27,298 bases of DNA, taken from the NCBI GenBank assembly GCA_009746045.1, contig RPFO01001868.1, positions 1 to 27,298 on the forward strand. Reading direction: 5' to 3'. A program made the position numbers and the translations under genes. This stretch comes from Mesostigma viride. Its lineage: Eukaryota > Streptophyta > Mesostigmatophyceae > Mesostigmatales > Mesostigmataceae. Shown one piece after another: positions 1 through 8,519 of the stretch. How positions within the stretch are numbered: the first letter of the stretch is position 1; every line of letters begins with the position of its first letter. Below the pieces are notes generated by a model. It had not been told where the DNA came from and made no database searches. It saw only the letters and a list, made by a program, of their open reading frames with translations.

Positions 1-1046
1 AGGAGGGAGGGCGCCCTAGCTTCTCTCACTGCCGCAGGTGGGCAGGCCACATAGCGCTCTCTCCACGGCATGGTGCCGGGCGCAACACTGTGGGTGCAAT
101 ACAACCAGTGCAATACCATAATAGGTAGGCCATGACGCATAGCTTATGCTACAAATGTGAGGTGGGCTCAAGACGTCGGCTAATTAAGGCGCAAGCTGAT
201 GGCCACAAGGTGCCAGAGCTAATTGAAGGTACTATAACGCTGTGCGCTAATATTGTTTTAAGTGCTGTAATGCCTAACTCGTCGTCTGTCCCAACTCAGT
301 CCTCACAGGAGGACTGAGTTGACAATTTTCAACCGCGTGTAGCGACTAGGGGGGTCCATCCCAAATGTTTTGATGTGGATCGGGGGTGTACTAGATGTCA
401 TTTTGTTGGCAAAATACTGCAGATGTGAAAACTTGACGCGAACACCTGAAAATTACACGGTCGTTGGGCACCCCCTCGCGAATTTGCATTTTTCGGGATA
501 AGAACGAGTGGGAAAAATTCAATCAAATCCTGGTGCATGAAGAAAAAATATAGGCATGTAAACAATATAGTTCTTTATCAATAGAAAAAAACTGGGCTCG
601 ATTTGGCCACTGCAACTGCCTGAAACAATTTAAAAACTCTCAGTCCTCAGCCGAGGACAAGGGCTTGCTGGCACTATGCCAGCATGCTACCATTATTCCA
701 ATGTCCATATTATGCCATGTAGCCATTTAAATGACCCATGCTCACACAAAAAACATCTACAAACCTGCAGGGCTCAATAAAACATGCTAGGAGGGCCTTG
801 CAAGTCGCTTACGTACGGAGCTGAAAAACGTCTACATGCTAGCATGCTAGCACCTAGTTTTCATTATCCCAAGCACCTAGTGCTGATAATGATAACCTGC
901 CTATATAAACAATATTAGGCAAATTCAGCGCCTGCTTGGCCCTGCAGCTGTCTGGGCGCGGGTGGCCCTCTTGGCCGCCCACTTCCTGCCAGCCTCGCTG
1001 CGCTCGGTGAGGGGCACCATGGCCCTCTGCTTGCCCTTCAAGGCGT
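1..1046. other. Noncoding flank left of the piggyBac-like gene
   Basis: I see no supportable gene here. The short open frames lack recognisable motifs. The stretch from about 340 to 900 is AT-rich compared with the rest of the window. It holds two small hairpins (293-320 and 643-658) and a near-palindromic cluster of TGCTAGCA words around 838-857. No terminal inverted repeat matching the far side of the piggyBac-like gene (after 8520) was found by eye. Confidence 0.5.
293..320. repeat. Perfect 12-bp hairpin
   Basis: The arms AACTCAGTCCTC (293-304) and GAGGACTGAGTT (309-320) are exact reverse complements around the 4-base loop ACAG. A related shorter hairpin, GTCCTC/GAGGAC with loop AGCC, lies at 643-658. 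Function is unknown. Possibilities are an RNA 3'-end structure or part of a transposon end. Confidence 0.6.
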
Positions 1047-1603
1047 TCAAGCCGGGATCTTGCCTGGCGGGGCATGCCAGGCAGCGAAGCACTCGCGGTG
1101 AAGGGCCACGTTGCATTCTGGGCACCAGAAGTCAGTGCGAGGAAGGCGAGGCTCCCCAGGCTTGGGCTTGGGCTTGGTGGCAGTGCACACCTCACACTGT
1201 GCCTGCATGCGTTCCTCGCCCTTGAATGGGATGCGCTCGATGGTGGTGTGTGTGCCGGAGTGCCGCCCACCACGTCCGGGCATCACAGCCACGCCCACGC
1301 TGTCGATGGGCAGTGCGGCACCATCCCACTTGGTGTGCATCAGCTTGGTGGCCAGCTTCAGGTGGAAGTCCATGTGAGACATGGCCTCATCCGGGCCACC
1401 CGCCAGCAGGGTGTGGATGTTGTGCGCCTGGCTGACCGTCTCGGACAGCATGCCAAAGAATGGCCGGTGGAACCACATCTGCGTGGGCAGCACAGACTGC
1501 ACATTGTATTCGGCGCAATGCATGTCCTTGATGTCGACGGCCTTGTACATGGACCAGTACAGCACCACGTGGTATGGAGCCGGCACTAGCACGCGGTCAG
1601 CCG
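1047..1603 (-). pseudogene. piggyBac-like transposase, C-terminal part (interrupted)
   Basis: This is the 3' part of a DDE transposase gene of the piggyBac family, cut off from its 5' part (7758-8519) by an LTR retrotransposon. The reading begins at the 5-bp target duplication and continues in the same frame as the other fragment once the insert and one AGCCG copy are ignored. It carries the family's conserved block after the last catalytic Asp (YKAVDIKDMHCAEYN), which matches the usual MxGVDxxDQxxxxY pattern. It ends in a Cys/His-rich domain with CEVC, CPEC and a CFxxWH-like end, as in the C-terminal zinc finger of piggyBac transposases. It ends at a TGA at 1047-1049. Seen: frame continuity and motifs. 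Known: domain order of the family. Inferred: inactive because split. Confidence 0.85.
1599..1603. repeat. Target-site duplication, left copy (AGCCG)
   Basis: AGCCG directly abuts the left LTR edge at 1604 and recurs directly after the right LTR edge at 7758-7762. A 5-bp duplication is the normal size for Ty1/copia integrases. Confidence 0.9.
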
Positions 1604-1948
1604 AGTTAAAGCCCGACCGGCTCAGCTATGGCGGTCGGTCACGTTGAGCTTGGGATAAGGTGAACACAGAGAACTGCTGTCGGAGCTGGCCCACCACTGG
1701 TTTATGTCTTAGCCAGCAAACCCTATCCGGTTAGCCGTAACCGTGGGACAAGCTAGCCGTCCGTACTGACCCGGATAAGGCCCCGGACTGGGGCCTAGGT
1801 GGCGCCGGCCCTAGGCGCCGCCCTTAGACCGGTCGCCCGCATCGGACCGCCGGATTATAGCCGGCGGCTTAGCGGACGCTAGCGGAAGGCGTGCGGACGG
1901 ACATGGGGAACTTAGAGCCAGATCCTAGGGCTCTAGAGTTACTCAACT
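1604..1948 (-). repeat. 3' LTR of the copia-type element
   Basis: This direct repeat of 7413-7757 has about four substitutions. Both copies share exact outer ends: AGTTAAAGCCCG on the left and TTACTCAACT on the right in plus orientation. A purine-rich stretch (plus strand 1955-1980, read as AAAGAACAAAAGAG on the minus strand) precedes it in the transcription direction and may be the polypurine tract. Confidence 0.93.
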
Positions 1949-2325
1949 CCGACATACTCTTTTGTTCTTTGATTAATTATCAAAATAATTACATCAAATG
2001 CAGACCATACAAAACCCTCTAAGGTAGGGAACTCAAGGGGGCCTCAAGGCCGTCAAAATCACCACGGTATCGACCCGCGCCCTTGTGATCACACATGAAT
2101 AGTGATGTAATAAGTATCGAGAAAAAAACAACTATGCCACCAGACAAAAGGTGACCCATTTATTAGGACCAGTGACCCGCCGACGGGCCCAAGGCACCGT
2201 CCAACGTGGCTAGGGTATGGTCAGGACAAGCAAAAAAACTACCACCATGATATTCGTGAATGCTAGCAACACAGGGTGAGTTATGGCTGTATTCATAAAG
2301 CGCCCGAGCCGTAACCCTGTGTGGC
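1949..2325. other. 3' noncoding part of the retrotransposon interior
   Basis: This is the stretch between the RNase H stop and the 3' LTR, with no open frame of note. It contains the possible polypurine tract next to the LTR. At 2288-2307 it holds a plus-strand copy of the sequence that follows the 5' LTR in the element's sense orientation (7412-7393): 12 identical bases, 3 mismatches, then 5 more identical bases. In the transcript the two ends would therefore be complementary. Confidence 0.6.
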
Positions 2326-4644
2326 TCACGGGTGTTGCATCGTCATGCGCTTGCGCAACACTGCGTACTGCGGGGCAGCCTCCCGCGCCTCCTTGGTGAG
2401 TGCATCCGCGGGATTGAGTTCATCCGCGATGTGCTGGAGACGCGTGACGCAGGAGGCCGCCTCAGCGAGTACGAGGTAATCAACGTCCTGTGACCGCGCA
2501 TAGGGATTGTCAAGGAAGGCCAAACAACTTTGTGAGTCAGTGTGCACCGTGCTAGTCCAGTGAAGAGTGAACCCACACGAGCCAAATACCCAACCCAGCA
2601 AGTACCGCAGCCACATGCCATGTGAGATAGCTGAAACAATGCCCCGGCATTCAGCCGTGTTGGGGCTAGTGGCAATGCGGCTGTGCAAGCGCGAGTACCA
2701 ATCTAACAACATGCCAGGCTGTCCCTCATTGCTAATAAAGAACAGTGCCCCCATGCGGGCCCGCACTTGGCTGACTGTGCGCGTCTCTAGATTAGCATCC
2801 GTCACTATCTCGAGGTGCACCGGCTGTGAGCAATCGAGCCCACGAAGCACAATGCCGGGCGTCATGGCCAGCTGCCGCCGAACATGAATGGACCCTAGTC
2901 CTTCCAGCACATCATCGGGCAGGCGAGCGAGCACCGCCAAATCAGGTGCCACCGTGTCCGCCAACCACCCGAGCTTGCCCTTAACCGAGGGCCCATGGGT
3001 TGCCAACAGCGGGGACGGGAGGTCGGCCAGCAGGTCAACCACATAGTTGCGGCTATCCTGCATGTGCATGACCCATTCGCCAGAACGCGAATCCCGCTGC
3101 AACGTAGACTGCACGCCGCAAAACACCACGGGTTTACCCTCCTCATGATCCACCGCCCTGCCCAGGGGAAACTTAGCCGCCACTGCAGCAAGAAACTGGG
3201 TAGCAAAGGTGCGAGGTGCCACCAGCTTGAAGTCATCGCCATGCCACACGAAGAGGGCTGGCTCGCCAGGGACGCCGGTGGGGACCACAAAGAAGTTAGG
3301 ATCCGCGCGATGGTACGTGGCCCCTAAGCTCTGCAAGACCTCCTCCGCGGAAATGCGGAAGATGATGGGAGAGCTCTGCAGCCCCTCCACCCCTGTCAAC
3401 AGCTCGATATACTCGCTGCCAATGGTGCCATCCTGCCAGACCACCGGGACCTTCACCACGTAGCGGGTGCCTTGCCATGTTTGCTGCGCGACCCCAGCGT
3501 CGCTGTGGAGGAATGCCCGCTGAAAGTCACCGCACCACATCCCGTAGTCCTTGCCCGCGTTCCGCTTGCCCAAGTAGATGACCGTCAGTAGCCGATGCGA
3601 AACATGGTTGAGCCCAGGGGTATAAAGATCCTTGGCGTCCAGCGGGGAGGACCCCTTCGTCTCCGTGACCACGGGCCTTACCCGGAACACCACCGAAGAG
3701 TTGGTCTCGTCCGGCTTGTAGGTGAGCACGAACTTCAACCGCAACCGCGTGGCCCCGGCTGGCACACTCTCCAATCCTCGGTAGACCTCGCGCTCTCGCC
3801 ACTGCTCCTTGGCTCGAATGAACGCGTCGCGCCACAAAGCAAACTTGAGAGGATCTTGACAGTCCAGGACAAGTTGCTCCCACGTCACAGGGCTATCCGC
3901 CGCCAGTGAGTGTGAGTGGAGGCCGAAGCTGCGCGGGTGCCAATCCTGAGGCTGAATGATGGACTGGACGAGCGGCGGTGTGGAAAACGCCGCCATCGGT
4001 AAGCGCCGCACGACGCCGGGCTGCCCGACCACCACCCCCAATGGAGCGTGGTACTCGCGAAGCGGGATGCTGCCCACCCCCGCGACTGACAGCAAGTCAG
4101 CGGACACTGAGAACCCCGGGTATGATACGAAAGGTTCGCCCAGCAAGGCCACATCCTCGTAGCCATCCACGACGTGAAACGGCGTGTCAATGCCCAACAC
4201 CGGCAGCACCACCATCCCGGTAACTTGATATGCCGAAGTGCCTGCAAAGTCGGTCACCGATTTGTACGGCGACTCTAGCACTGGATACAGGGTGGCTGCC
4301 CGACGAGAGATAATAGACACGGATGCTTGCGTGTCCACAGCCACCAGCTGCCACGGTCTACACGTAGGAAACAAGGCTGACTTAACCGGCCTGACCCCCT
4401 GTGAGAGAGTTTTGACCTGAGCCACCCCTGATGCAGCTTTCGCTTTAAGCGCCTGAGCACGCCACAAGGCCGTGACCGTTGAAGCCAGGTCCCTAGGTGG
4501 GCGAGGCGCATGGGCAGGACCCTGACCCTCCGGCGAGGCCACGCTAGGCGGGCCTCCCACATTATCCGTGGCTAGCACAGGAGGTGAGTCACTACGTGCA
4601 CTAGGTCCCGTCAAACCCACCCCATCCTCATCCCACCCATCCAC
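2326..4644 (-). CDS. Retrotransposon pol 3' frame: protease-like, reverse transcriptase, RNase H
   Basis: The frame codes 772 residues if read from the GTG at 4644. The first Met is near residue 144, inside the protease-like region, so it is probably expressed by a -1 shift from the upstream frame. A retropepsin-like segment has VDTQAS at residues 103-108 (DTGAS in the usual form) and a later LLGEPF. The RT has DFQRAF (Asp373) and HGDD at 468-471 (YVDD in most copia elements), plus GVEGLQSSP corresponding to YGLKQSP. RNase H carries Asp616, Glu665, Asp703 and Asp747 (NPADALTK). The frame is uninterrupted. The protease-like segment lying after the integrase is unusual; copia elements normally have protease before integrase. 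The RT and RNase H calls are secure, the protease call is moderate. Confidence 0.88.
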   Translation of the reverse strand: MDGWDEDGVGLTGPSARSDSPPVLATDNVGGPPSVASPEGQGPAHAPRPPRDLASTVTALWRAQALKAKAASGVAQVKTLSQGVRPVKSALFPTCRPWQLVAVDTQASVSIISRRAATLYPVLESPYKSVTDFAGTSAYQVTGMVVLPVLGIDTPFHVVDGYEDVALLGEPFVSYPGFSVSADLLSVAGVGSIPLREYHAPLGVVVGQPGVVRRLPMAAFSTPPLVQSIIQPQDWHPRSFGLHSHSLAADSPVTWEQLVLDCQDPLKFALWRDAFIRAKEQWREREVYRGLESVPAGATRLRLKFVLTYKPDETNSSVVFRVRPVVTETKGSSPLDAKDLYTPGLNHVSHRLLTVIYLGKRNAGKDYGMWCGDFQRAFLHSDAGVAQQTWQGTRYVVKVPVVWQDGTIGSEYIELLTGVEGLQSSPIIFRISAEEVLQSLGATYHRADPNFFVVPTGVPGEPALFVWHGDDFKLVAPRTFATQFLAAVAAKFPLGRAVDHEEGKPVVFCGVQSTLQRDSRSGEWVMHMQDSRNYVVDLLADLPSPLLATHGPSVKGKLGWLADTVAPDLAVLARLPDDVLEGLGSIHVRRQLAMTPGIVLRGLDCSQPVHLEIVTDANLETRTVSQVRARMGALFFISNEGQPGMLLDWYSRLHSRIATSPNTAECRGIVSAISHGMWLRYLLGWVFGSCGFTLHWTSTVHTDSQSCLAFLDNPYARSQDVDYLVLAEAASCVTRLQHIADELNPADALTKEAREAAPQYAVLRKRMTMQHP

Positions 4645-6803
4645 GGGGTCATATTGGGGCCCAGGGGAGGGGGGGGTGTAGCTGTGTCTGCCCCTGGGAG
4701 CGACCCGTGGGGTACCACCTCAGATGCTACGACAGGCGCATTATCCTTCACTACCCACCCCAGTGCCCTGTTGGCTGCCAGCTCACTCTCCATGCTATCC
4801 CCTTGCTTATAGCCTGCCACCGATGCCCATGGTACCCTATACACCCGATCATTCCACTCTATGTCTATGACCCGCAGCGGCCAGTCTAACTTTGTGATGG
4901 CCCCAGGCCCCTGCATGGTGCCCCGTTTGCCGCTGGGCGAGCTCTCCTTGTGGAACATGACCAACTGCCCGACCTCAAAAGCGCTAGACAAATCAGGCAG
5001 CGTGGCATCCTTGAGCCGCAGCTTGGCGGCGGTATCCTGTAGATGCTGTTGGTATGCCTCTACTACCTCGGGTGAGTAGGTGCCCGCTGACAGCCCCCGA
5101 GGCGTGACTAGCCCAAAGCCCTTGACATCAAGCACGTGCCTATGGTTGCACACATGCATGAGCTCCTTGCACCACGCCGTCTTGACCGCGTAGGATTTGC
5201 CATGTGGGTTATCCTGTCGCTTGGCTGCCACAGTCTTGACATAGCTTACAGTGCGATCTATCATGCCCATATTGCCGTGATCCTCACGCCCCACGATGAC
5301 CACGGCCTCCATCCCCGGCAAACCTTGCACACAGCGGAACTGCTGGTCTAGCATGAGCTCCACTACGGGATGAAAGAAAGCCAGGCTGATCTTGATAGCC
5401 CTGTGCAGGTCAGCCTCAAACATGTGAGGCAGCGGCTCAATGTAGGTGGCCTTGCTGAACCTATCCTTGACTATGAAATAGGTGTCCCCCCCTTCCATGT
5501 GCATGACATCCCCCACAAGGTACCCTCGCTCCAAGGGTGGAGTCTTGGCATGCCGCCTACGCGACTTCTTCCTGATCTTGATGCAGGCAGGACACTGAGC
5601 ACGCACATTCTTCAGCTCGTTGTATAAAGGTGCCCCCAACATGTGTGCCCCCTCTACCTCGGCTTGGGCCTCATGCCCGTATGCACGGTGCATCTGGTAT
5701 GCTAACAGTTTCAGGGTGACAGCCTGAGGTGCAGTGGCATTGTCAGGATTCTCAACAGGTGGGGTGACTACTGGGGTAGTGACATTGGCTAACTGGGCAG
5801 CTTCAGAGGCTGCACGAAAGGCCGCCCGTGTGAGCACCTTGCCAATGTGAAGATCCACACTAGGGTGGTGTGTACCGAGAACATCTGCCCGCCCAGCATT
5901 CTCTTGCACTGTCACAACATTCCTCATAGGCCCAACCGCCCCAGTATCTAGCTGGGGTGCTGCAGTAGTGCTTGGTCGCTCGGCGTTGTACACACCCGAC
6001 CTAGAAGACACCACATTGCTTAGGTCACGCATTGTAGACCCGTGCTCAGGAAGCACGTGATCCTGGCGCGACAGAGCCAGAGCAGCATCAACGGATTGCG
6101 TGAGCACATCACGGAATGAGACAGAGGATGCAGTCACGTTGCTTTTAGGAACGACGTCAGGCTCTACGACGGCCCGGTTCAGCGTGACGCATTGAGCAAA
6201 AGAAGGGGTATCGAGCGTGCTCTCACCTGACTTTCGTGCTGCCCGTCGCTCTGCCCACTCCTCGCGTGTGCCGTGGACGACGATGCGCTTGGCCTTGCAC
6301 GCCTCCACGCTGTGACCACGCAGAACGTCGTGGCACTTGCGGCAAAGGTTGTCCTCGAGCTCCAGGTCCGGGCGAACTCGGCAGTCATCCCGGACATGGC
6401 GACGTCCGAAGCAGCGCTCACAGCGTTGCTTGCGGTCAGTAGACGCCCCCTGCTGCCGCTTGGCCGGGGGATGATCACCCTGCTTGGCGTCGCCACCATG
6501 CCCGCGCTTGCGCCCTCGCTGGCCCCCGTTGTTGCCGTGGCCGACGACCTTTTTCAGGATGGCCGTAAGCTCCGACCGCGTAATTGGAGCCTCTGCGCCT
6601 GAAGAAGAAGACGCGCCGGCATCCACCTTGCGCAGGGATGGCAGAGCAGCCGAGGCAGCCGGCTTGGACTGCGCACTCTTGAAGCATGAATCAAATACAG
6701 CATGCCCTCGTCGAAACTGACGGCACTCTTCTTTTTGAGTTCCGTCGCTATGGTCAGATGCACATCCGACGACAGGTCGCATTTCTTGAGAAAGCGATTG
6801 CAC
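4611..6803 (-). CDS. Retrotransposon middle frame: gag zinc knuckles and integrase
   Basis: The open frame is 730 codons and has no ATG at its 5' edge (it opens at a TTG). It overlaps gag by 250 bases and the RT frame by 34. Two CCHC zinc knuckles are visible: C128-C131-H136-C141 (exact CX2CX4HX4C) and C154-C157-H164-C169. An HHCC integrase N-terminal zinc site follows (H372, H377, C404, C407), then an integrase core from about 425 to 530. In the core the usual D-D-E triad appears as Glu437 (in HMEGG), Asp486 (in LMLDQQF) and Asp516 (in GMIDR), so the first and last residues are swapped acid types. The stretch from 180 to 360 is low-complexity. It would make the nucleocapsid and integrase part of the polyprotein through a -1 shift from gag. 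Confidence 0.85.
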   Translation of the reverse strand: MQSLSQEMRPVVGCASDHSDGTQKEECRQFRRGHAVFDSCFKSAQSKPAASAALPSLRKVDAGASSSSGAEAPITRSELTAILKKVVGHGNNGGQRGRKRGHGGDAKQGDHPPAKRQQGASTDRKQRCERCFGRRHVRDDCRVRPDLELEDNLCRKCHDVLRGHSVEACKAKRIVVHGTREEWAERRAARKSGESTLDTPSFAQCVTLNRAVVEPDVVPKSNVTASSVSFRDVLTQSVDAALALSRQDHVLPEHGSTMRDLSNVVSSRSGVYNAERPSTTAAPQLDTGAVGPMRNVVTVQENAGRADVLGTHHPSVDLHIGKVLTRAAFRAASEAAQLANVTTPVVTPPVENPDNATAPQAVTLKLLAYQMHRAYGHEAQAEVEGAHMLGAPLYNELKNVRAQCPACIKIRKKSRRRHAKTPPLERGYLVGDVMHMEGGDTYFIVKDRFSKATYIEPLPHMFEADLHRAIKISLAFFHPVVELMLDQQFRCVQGLPGMEAVVIVGREDHGNMGMIDRTVSYVKTVAAKRQDNPHGKSYAVKTAWCKELMHVCNHRHVLDVKGFGLVTPRGLSAGTYSPEVVEAYQQHLQDTAAKLRLKDATLPDLSSAFEVGQLVMFHKESSPSGKRGTMQGPGAITKLDWPLRVIDIEWNDRVYRVPWASVAGYKQGDSMESELAANRALGWVVKDNAPVVASEVVPHGSLPGADTATPPPPLGPNMTPWMGGMRMGWV
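4668..4674 (-). promoter_or_regulatory. Candidate -1 frameshift heptamer C CCC CCT
   Basis: Read on the minus strand in the integrase frame, C|CCC|CCT fits the X XXY YYZ slippery pattern. It sits about 24 bases upstream of the GTG at 4644, and the -1 frame is open from the heptamer into the RT frame. The downstream frame has no Met before the protease-like domain, which favours slippage over reinitiation. No pseudoknot was worked out. Confidence 0.45.
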
Positions 6804-7393
6804 AGGAAAATGGGCTTGAGAGTATCTAGCAGCTTGTGCTTGTGCACGAAGACCTGGAAATCACGTGCAGCCCCGGGCAAATTTGCCTTATTAACTGCAT
6901 AGCCCTCGAAGTCGTTGAAGGCTTGCTCGTCGGCCTCTTCCTTAGACCGCGACAAGTGGGCATCTAGACCGTTGTAAAAAACTTCCCAGGTTTGTTTGTT
7001 GTCGTCCGCAATGCGAACTAGATTGGCAATGTTTGGGTGCTTTGTTGTACTGCAGAATACTGCACGGAACTTGCCAATCAGCTCCGAATCTTTGTCTGCG
7101 CGTCCATCGCGCAGACGCTTGAGAGCAGCTAGAAAATCTGCTGCGTCGTCCGCCGTATAGTCGGCCGGTAGATCTGCGGGCACCTCCGTTTGCTTGAGAG
7201 GGCCGCGATTTAGTGCATCGTCAGCAGCCAGCATGAGATGCTTGAACTGCTTGGCCAGTTCCGGTTGCGCCACGAGGGTTTGCATCAACCTCGTGGCCTC
7301 GTCCGCACTAAAGCGTGGCAGGACGGACCCTGCGGCCTCGCCACTTGGCGTATCTGTGTGTTCGCCCGTGCGGCTCCGTGTACCGGAAGCCAT
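6554..7393 (-). CDS. Retrotransposon gag, N-terminal/capsid frame
   Basis: This 279-codon frame starts at an ATG 19 bases inside the 5' LTR. The first 230 or so residues are helix-rich and charged, with no enzymatic motif. A WEVFYNGLDAHL-like stretch is reminiscent of copia capsid regions. The zinc knuckles expected of a gag lie in the next frame (-1), so the natural gag probably crosses frames between about 6740 and 6690. After that the gag frame becomes Arg/Pro-rich and looks non-native. A possible slip point is C AAA AAG at 6737-6731, which is in the gag frame but is a weaker match to the slippery rule. A simple indel mutation is the alternative. Confidence 0.75.
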   Translation of the reverse strand: MASGTRSRTGEHTDTPSGEAAGSVLPRFSADEATRLMQTLVAQPELAKQFKHLMLAADDALNRGPLKQTEVPADLPADYTADDAADFLAALKRLRDGRADKDSELIGKFRAVFCSTTKHPNIANLVRIADDNKQTWEVFYNGLDAHLSRSKEEADEQAFNDFEGYAVNKANLPGAARDFQVFVHKHKLLDTLKPIFLCNRFLKKCDLSSDVHLTIATELKKKSAVSFDEGMLYLIHASRVRSPSRLPRLLCHPCARWMPARLLLQAQRLQLRGRSLRPS

Positions 7394-7412
7394 CGGGATT
7401 TTTATGAATACA

Positions 7413-7757
7413 AGTTAAAGCCCGACCGGCTCAGCTATGGCGGTCGGTCACGTTGAGCTTGGGATAAGGTGAACACAGAGAACTACCGTCGGAGCTGGCC
7501 CACCACTGGTTTATGTCTTAGCCAGCAAACCCTATCCGGTTAGCCGTAACCGTGGGACAAGCTAGCCGTCCGTACTGACCCGGATAAGGCCCCGGACTGG
7601 GGCCTAGGTGGCGCCGGCCCTAGGCGCCGCCCTTAGACCGGTCGCCCGCGTCGGACCGCCGGATTATAGCCGGCGGCTTAGCGGACGCTAGCGGGAGGCG
7701 TGCGGACGGACATGGGGAACTTAGAGCCAGATCCTAGGGCTCTAGAGTTACTCAACT
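7413..7757 (-). repeat. 5' LTR of the copia-type element
   Basis: The direct repeat partner is at 1604-1948. The element promoter should lie here, with transcription running leftwards. The sequence just inside (minus strand 7412-7393) begins TGTATTCATAAA. This is not the usual TGG-starting match to a tRNA 3' end, so the primer is not identified. Confidence 0.93.
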
Positions 7758-7762
7758 AGCCG
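7758..7762. repeat. Target-site duplication, right copy (AGCCG)
   Basis: AGCCG follows the last LTR base at 7757 and matches 1599-1603 exactly. Confidence 0.9.
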
Positions 7763-8519
7763 TGCGACCTCCGTGGCGCGACACCATGACCTGCTTGATG
7801 GGGACGCCGCTGCCACACAGCCACACAAGCTGGCGGTCCTGCCACCCGACCACGCTGACCCCGGTCTCCTCGTTGTACGCCCAGCACCACCAGCCCTGCG
7901 CCGGCTTCCTCGGCACCAAGGCCTTCAGCTCAGCCCACGGGATGCCCTTCCGGTTGGTCATGATCGTCCCCACGCTGTCATGCCCCTTGGCAGCAAGGCG
8001 GACAGCGTTCTCCACGCCCGTGTAGTAGCGGTCGGTGGCCACGGTGCAGCCCTCCCGTGGAAGCGTGTCGCTGAGGCGCTGCGTGACCGCGGTGACATGG
8101 CCCACTTCTGGCAGCTTGTCGTATGTCTCGGCGTGCCAAATGTACCCGAGGTGGATGTCGCAGAGGCAGTATTTCCGGATGTGGAACTTGTTTGGCTTGT
8201 CCTTGCAGTAGCAACGGACTGGACACATCTGGTGGCGCGTCTCAATTGACCGCTCGTCCAGGGCCATGTGCCCCGAGGGGACGAAATACTTCTTATACTG
8301 GCCATTAAGGAAGCGCTCCAGCCAGTCGAGTTGCCACAGACGGTGCTCACGAGTGCGGGGGTCTGCAGGCCTCTGGGTGCTGTCGCGGAAATGGAGGAAC
8401 CGGGTAATCTGCTGAAACCGTTTCAATGTCATGTACCGGTTGAGGCGAGCTCCACCAAGGATGCCCAGGTCTGCCTCTTGGAAATAAAGAGGTACAGAGG
8501 GCAGCTTGCACACGCCCAT
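7758..8519 (-). pseudogene. piggyBac-like transposase, N-terminal and catalytic part (interrupted)
   Basis: This is the 5' part of the transposase gene split by the retrotransposon. Reading from the ATG at 8519, it begins with the block GVCKLPS, YF, then MTLKRFQQITRFLHF, typical of the start of the piggyBac catalytic domain. The DDD residues are visible: ALDERSIE, VATDRYYTG and VGWQDRQLVW. A normal family member has a further N-terminal region before KLPS, missing here. An in-frame TAG lies a short way upstream, and TTTTGTAG just before the start could be a splice acceptor, so either an upstream exon is lost or the copy is 5'-truncated. The fragment runs into the LTR and would stop at the TGA spanning 7750-7752. 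Recognition is confident, activity unlikely. Confidence 0.85.

Larger units (their letters stand above)
1604..7757 (-). mobile_element. Complete copia-type LTR retrotransposon inserted in a piggyBac-like gene
   Basis: The element is 6154 bp with 345-bp direct LTRs at 1604-1948 and 7413-7757. It lies on the minus strand, so the 5' LTR is on the right. Gag starts only about 19 bases inside the 5' LTR. Three open frames follow: gag (7393-6554), zinc knuckles plus integrase (6803-4611), and protease-like, RT and RNase H (4644-2326). The RT and RNase H motifs are of the Ty1/copia (RVT_2) type. By eye the LTRs differ at four positions (near 1673, 1675, 1839 and 1887), about 1.2 percent, so the insertion is fairly recent. 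The target duplication AGCCG is intact. The outer LTR bases are AGTT and AACT rather than TG and CA. Confidence 0.93.

Noticed and set aside
132-317. 61-codon plus-strand frame near the left edge
   Set aside because: No motif, and its end lies in a perfect hairpin; not enough to call a gene.
1074-1589. Plus-strand open frames over the piggyBac C-terminal part
   Set aside because: They are antisense shadows of a well-recognised transposase domain.
7393-7412. Standard primer-binding site for a tRNA 3' end
   Set aside because: The sequence begins TGTATTCATAAA, not TGG, and I could not match it to a tRNA 3' end or to the initiator tRNA anticodon arm.
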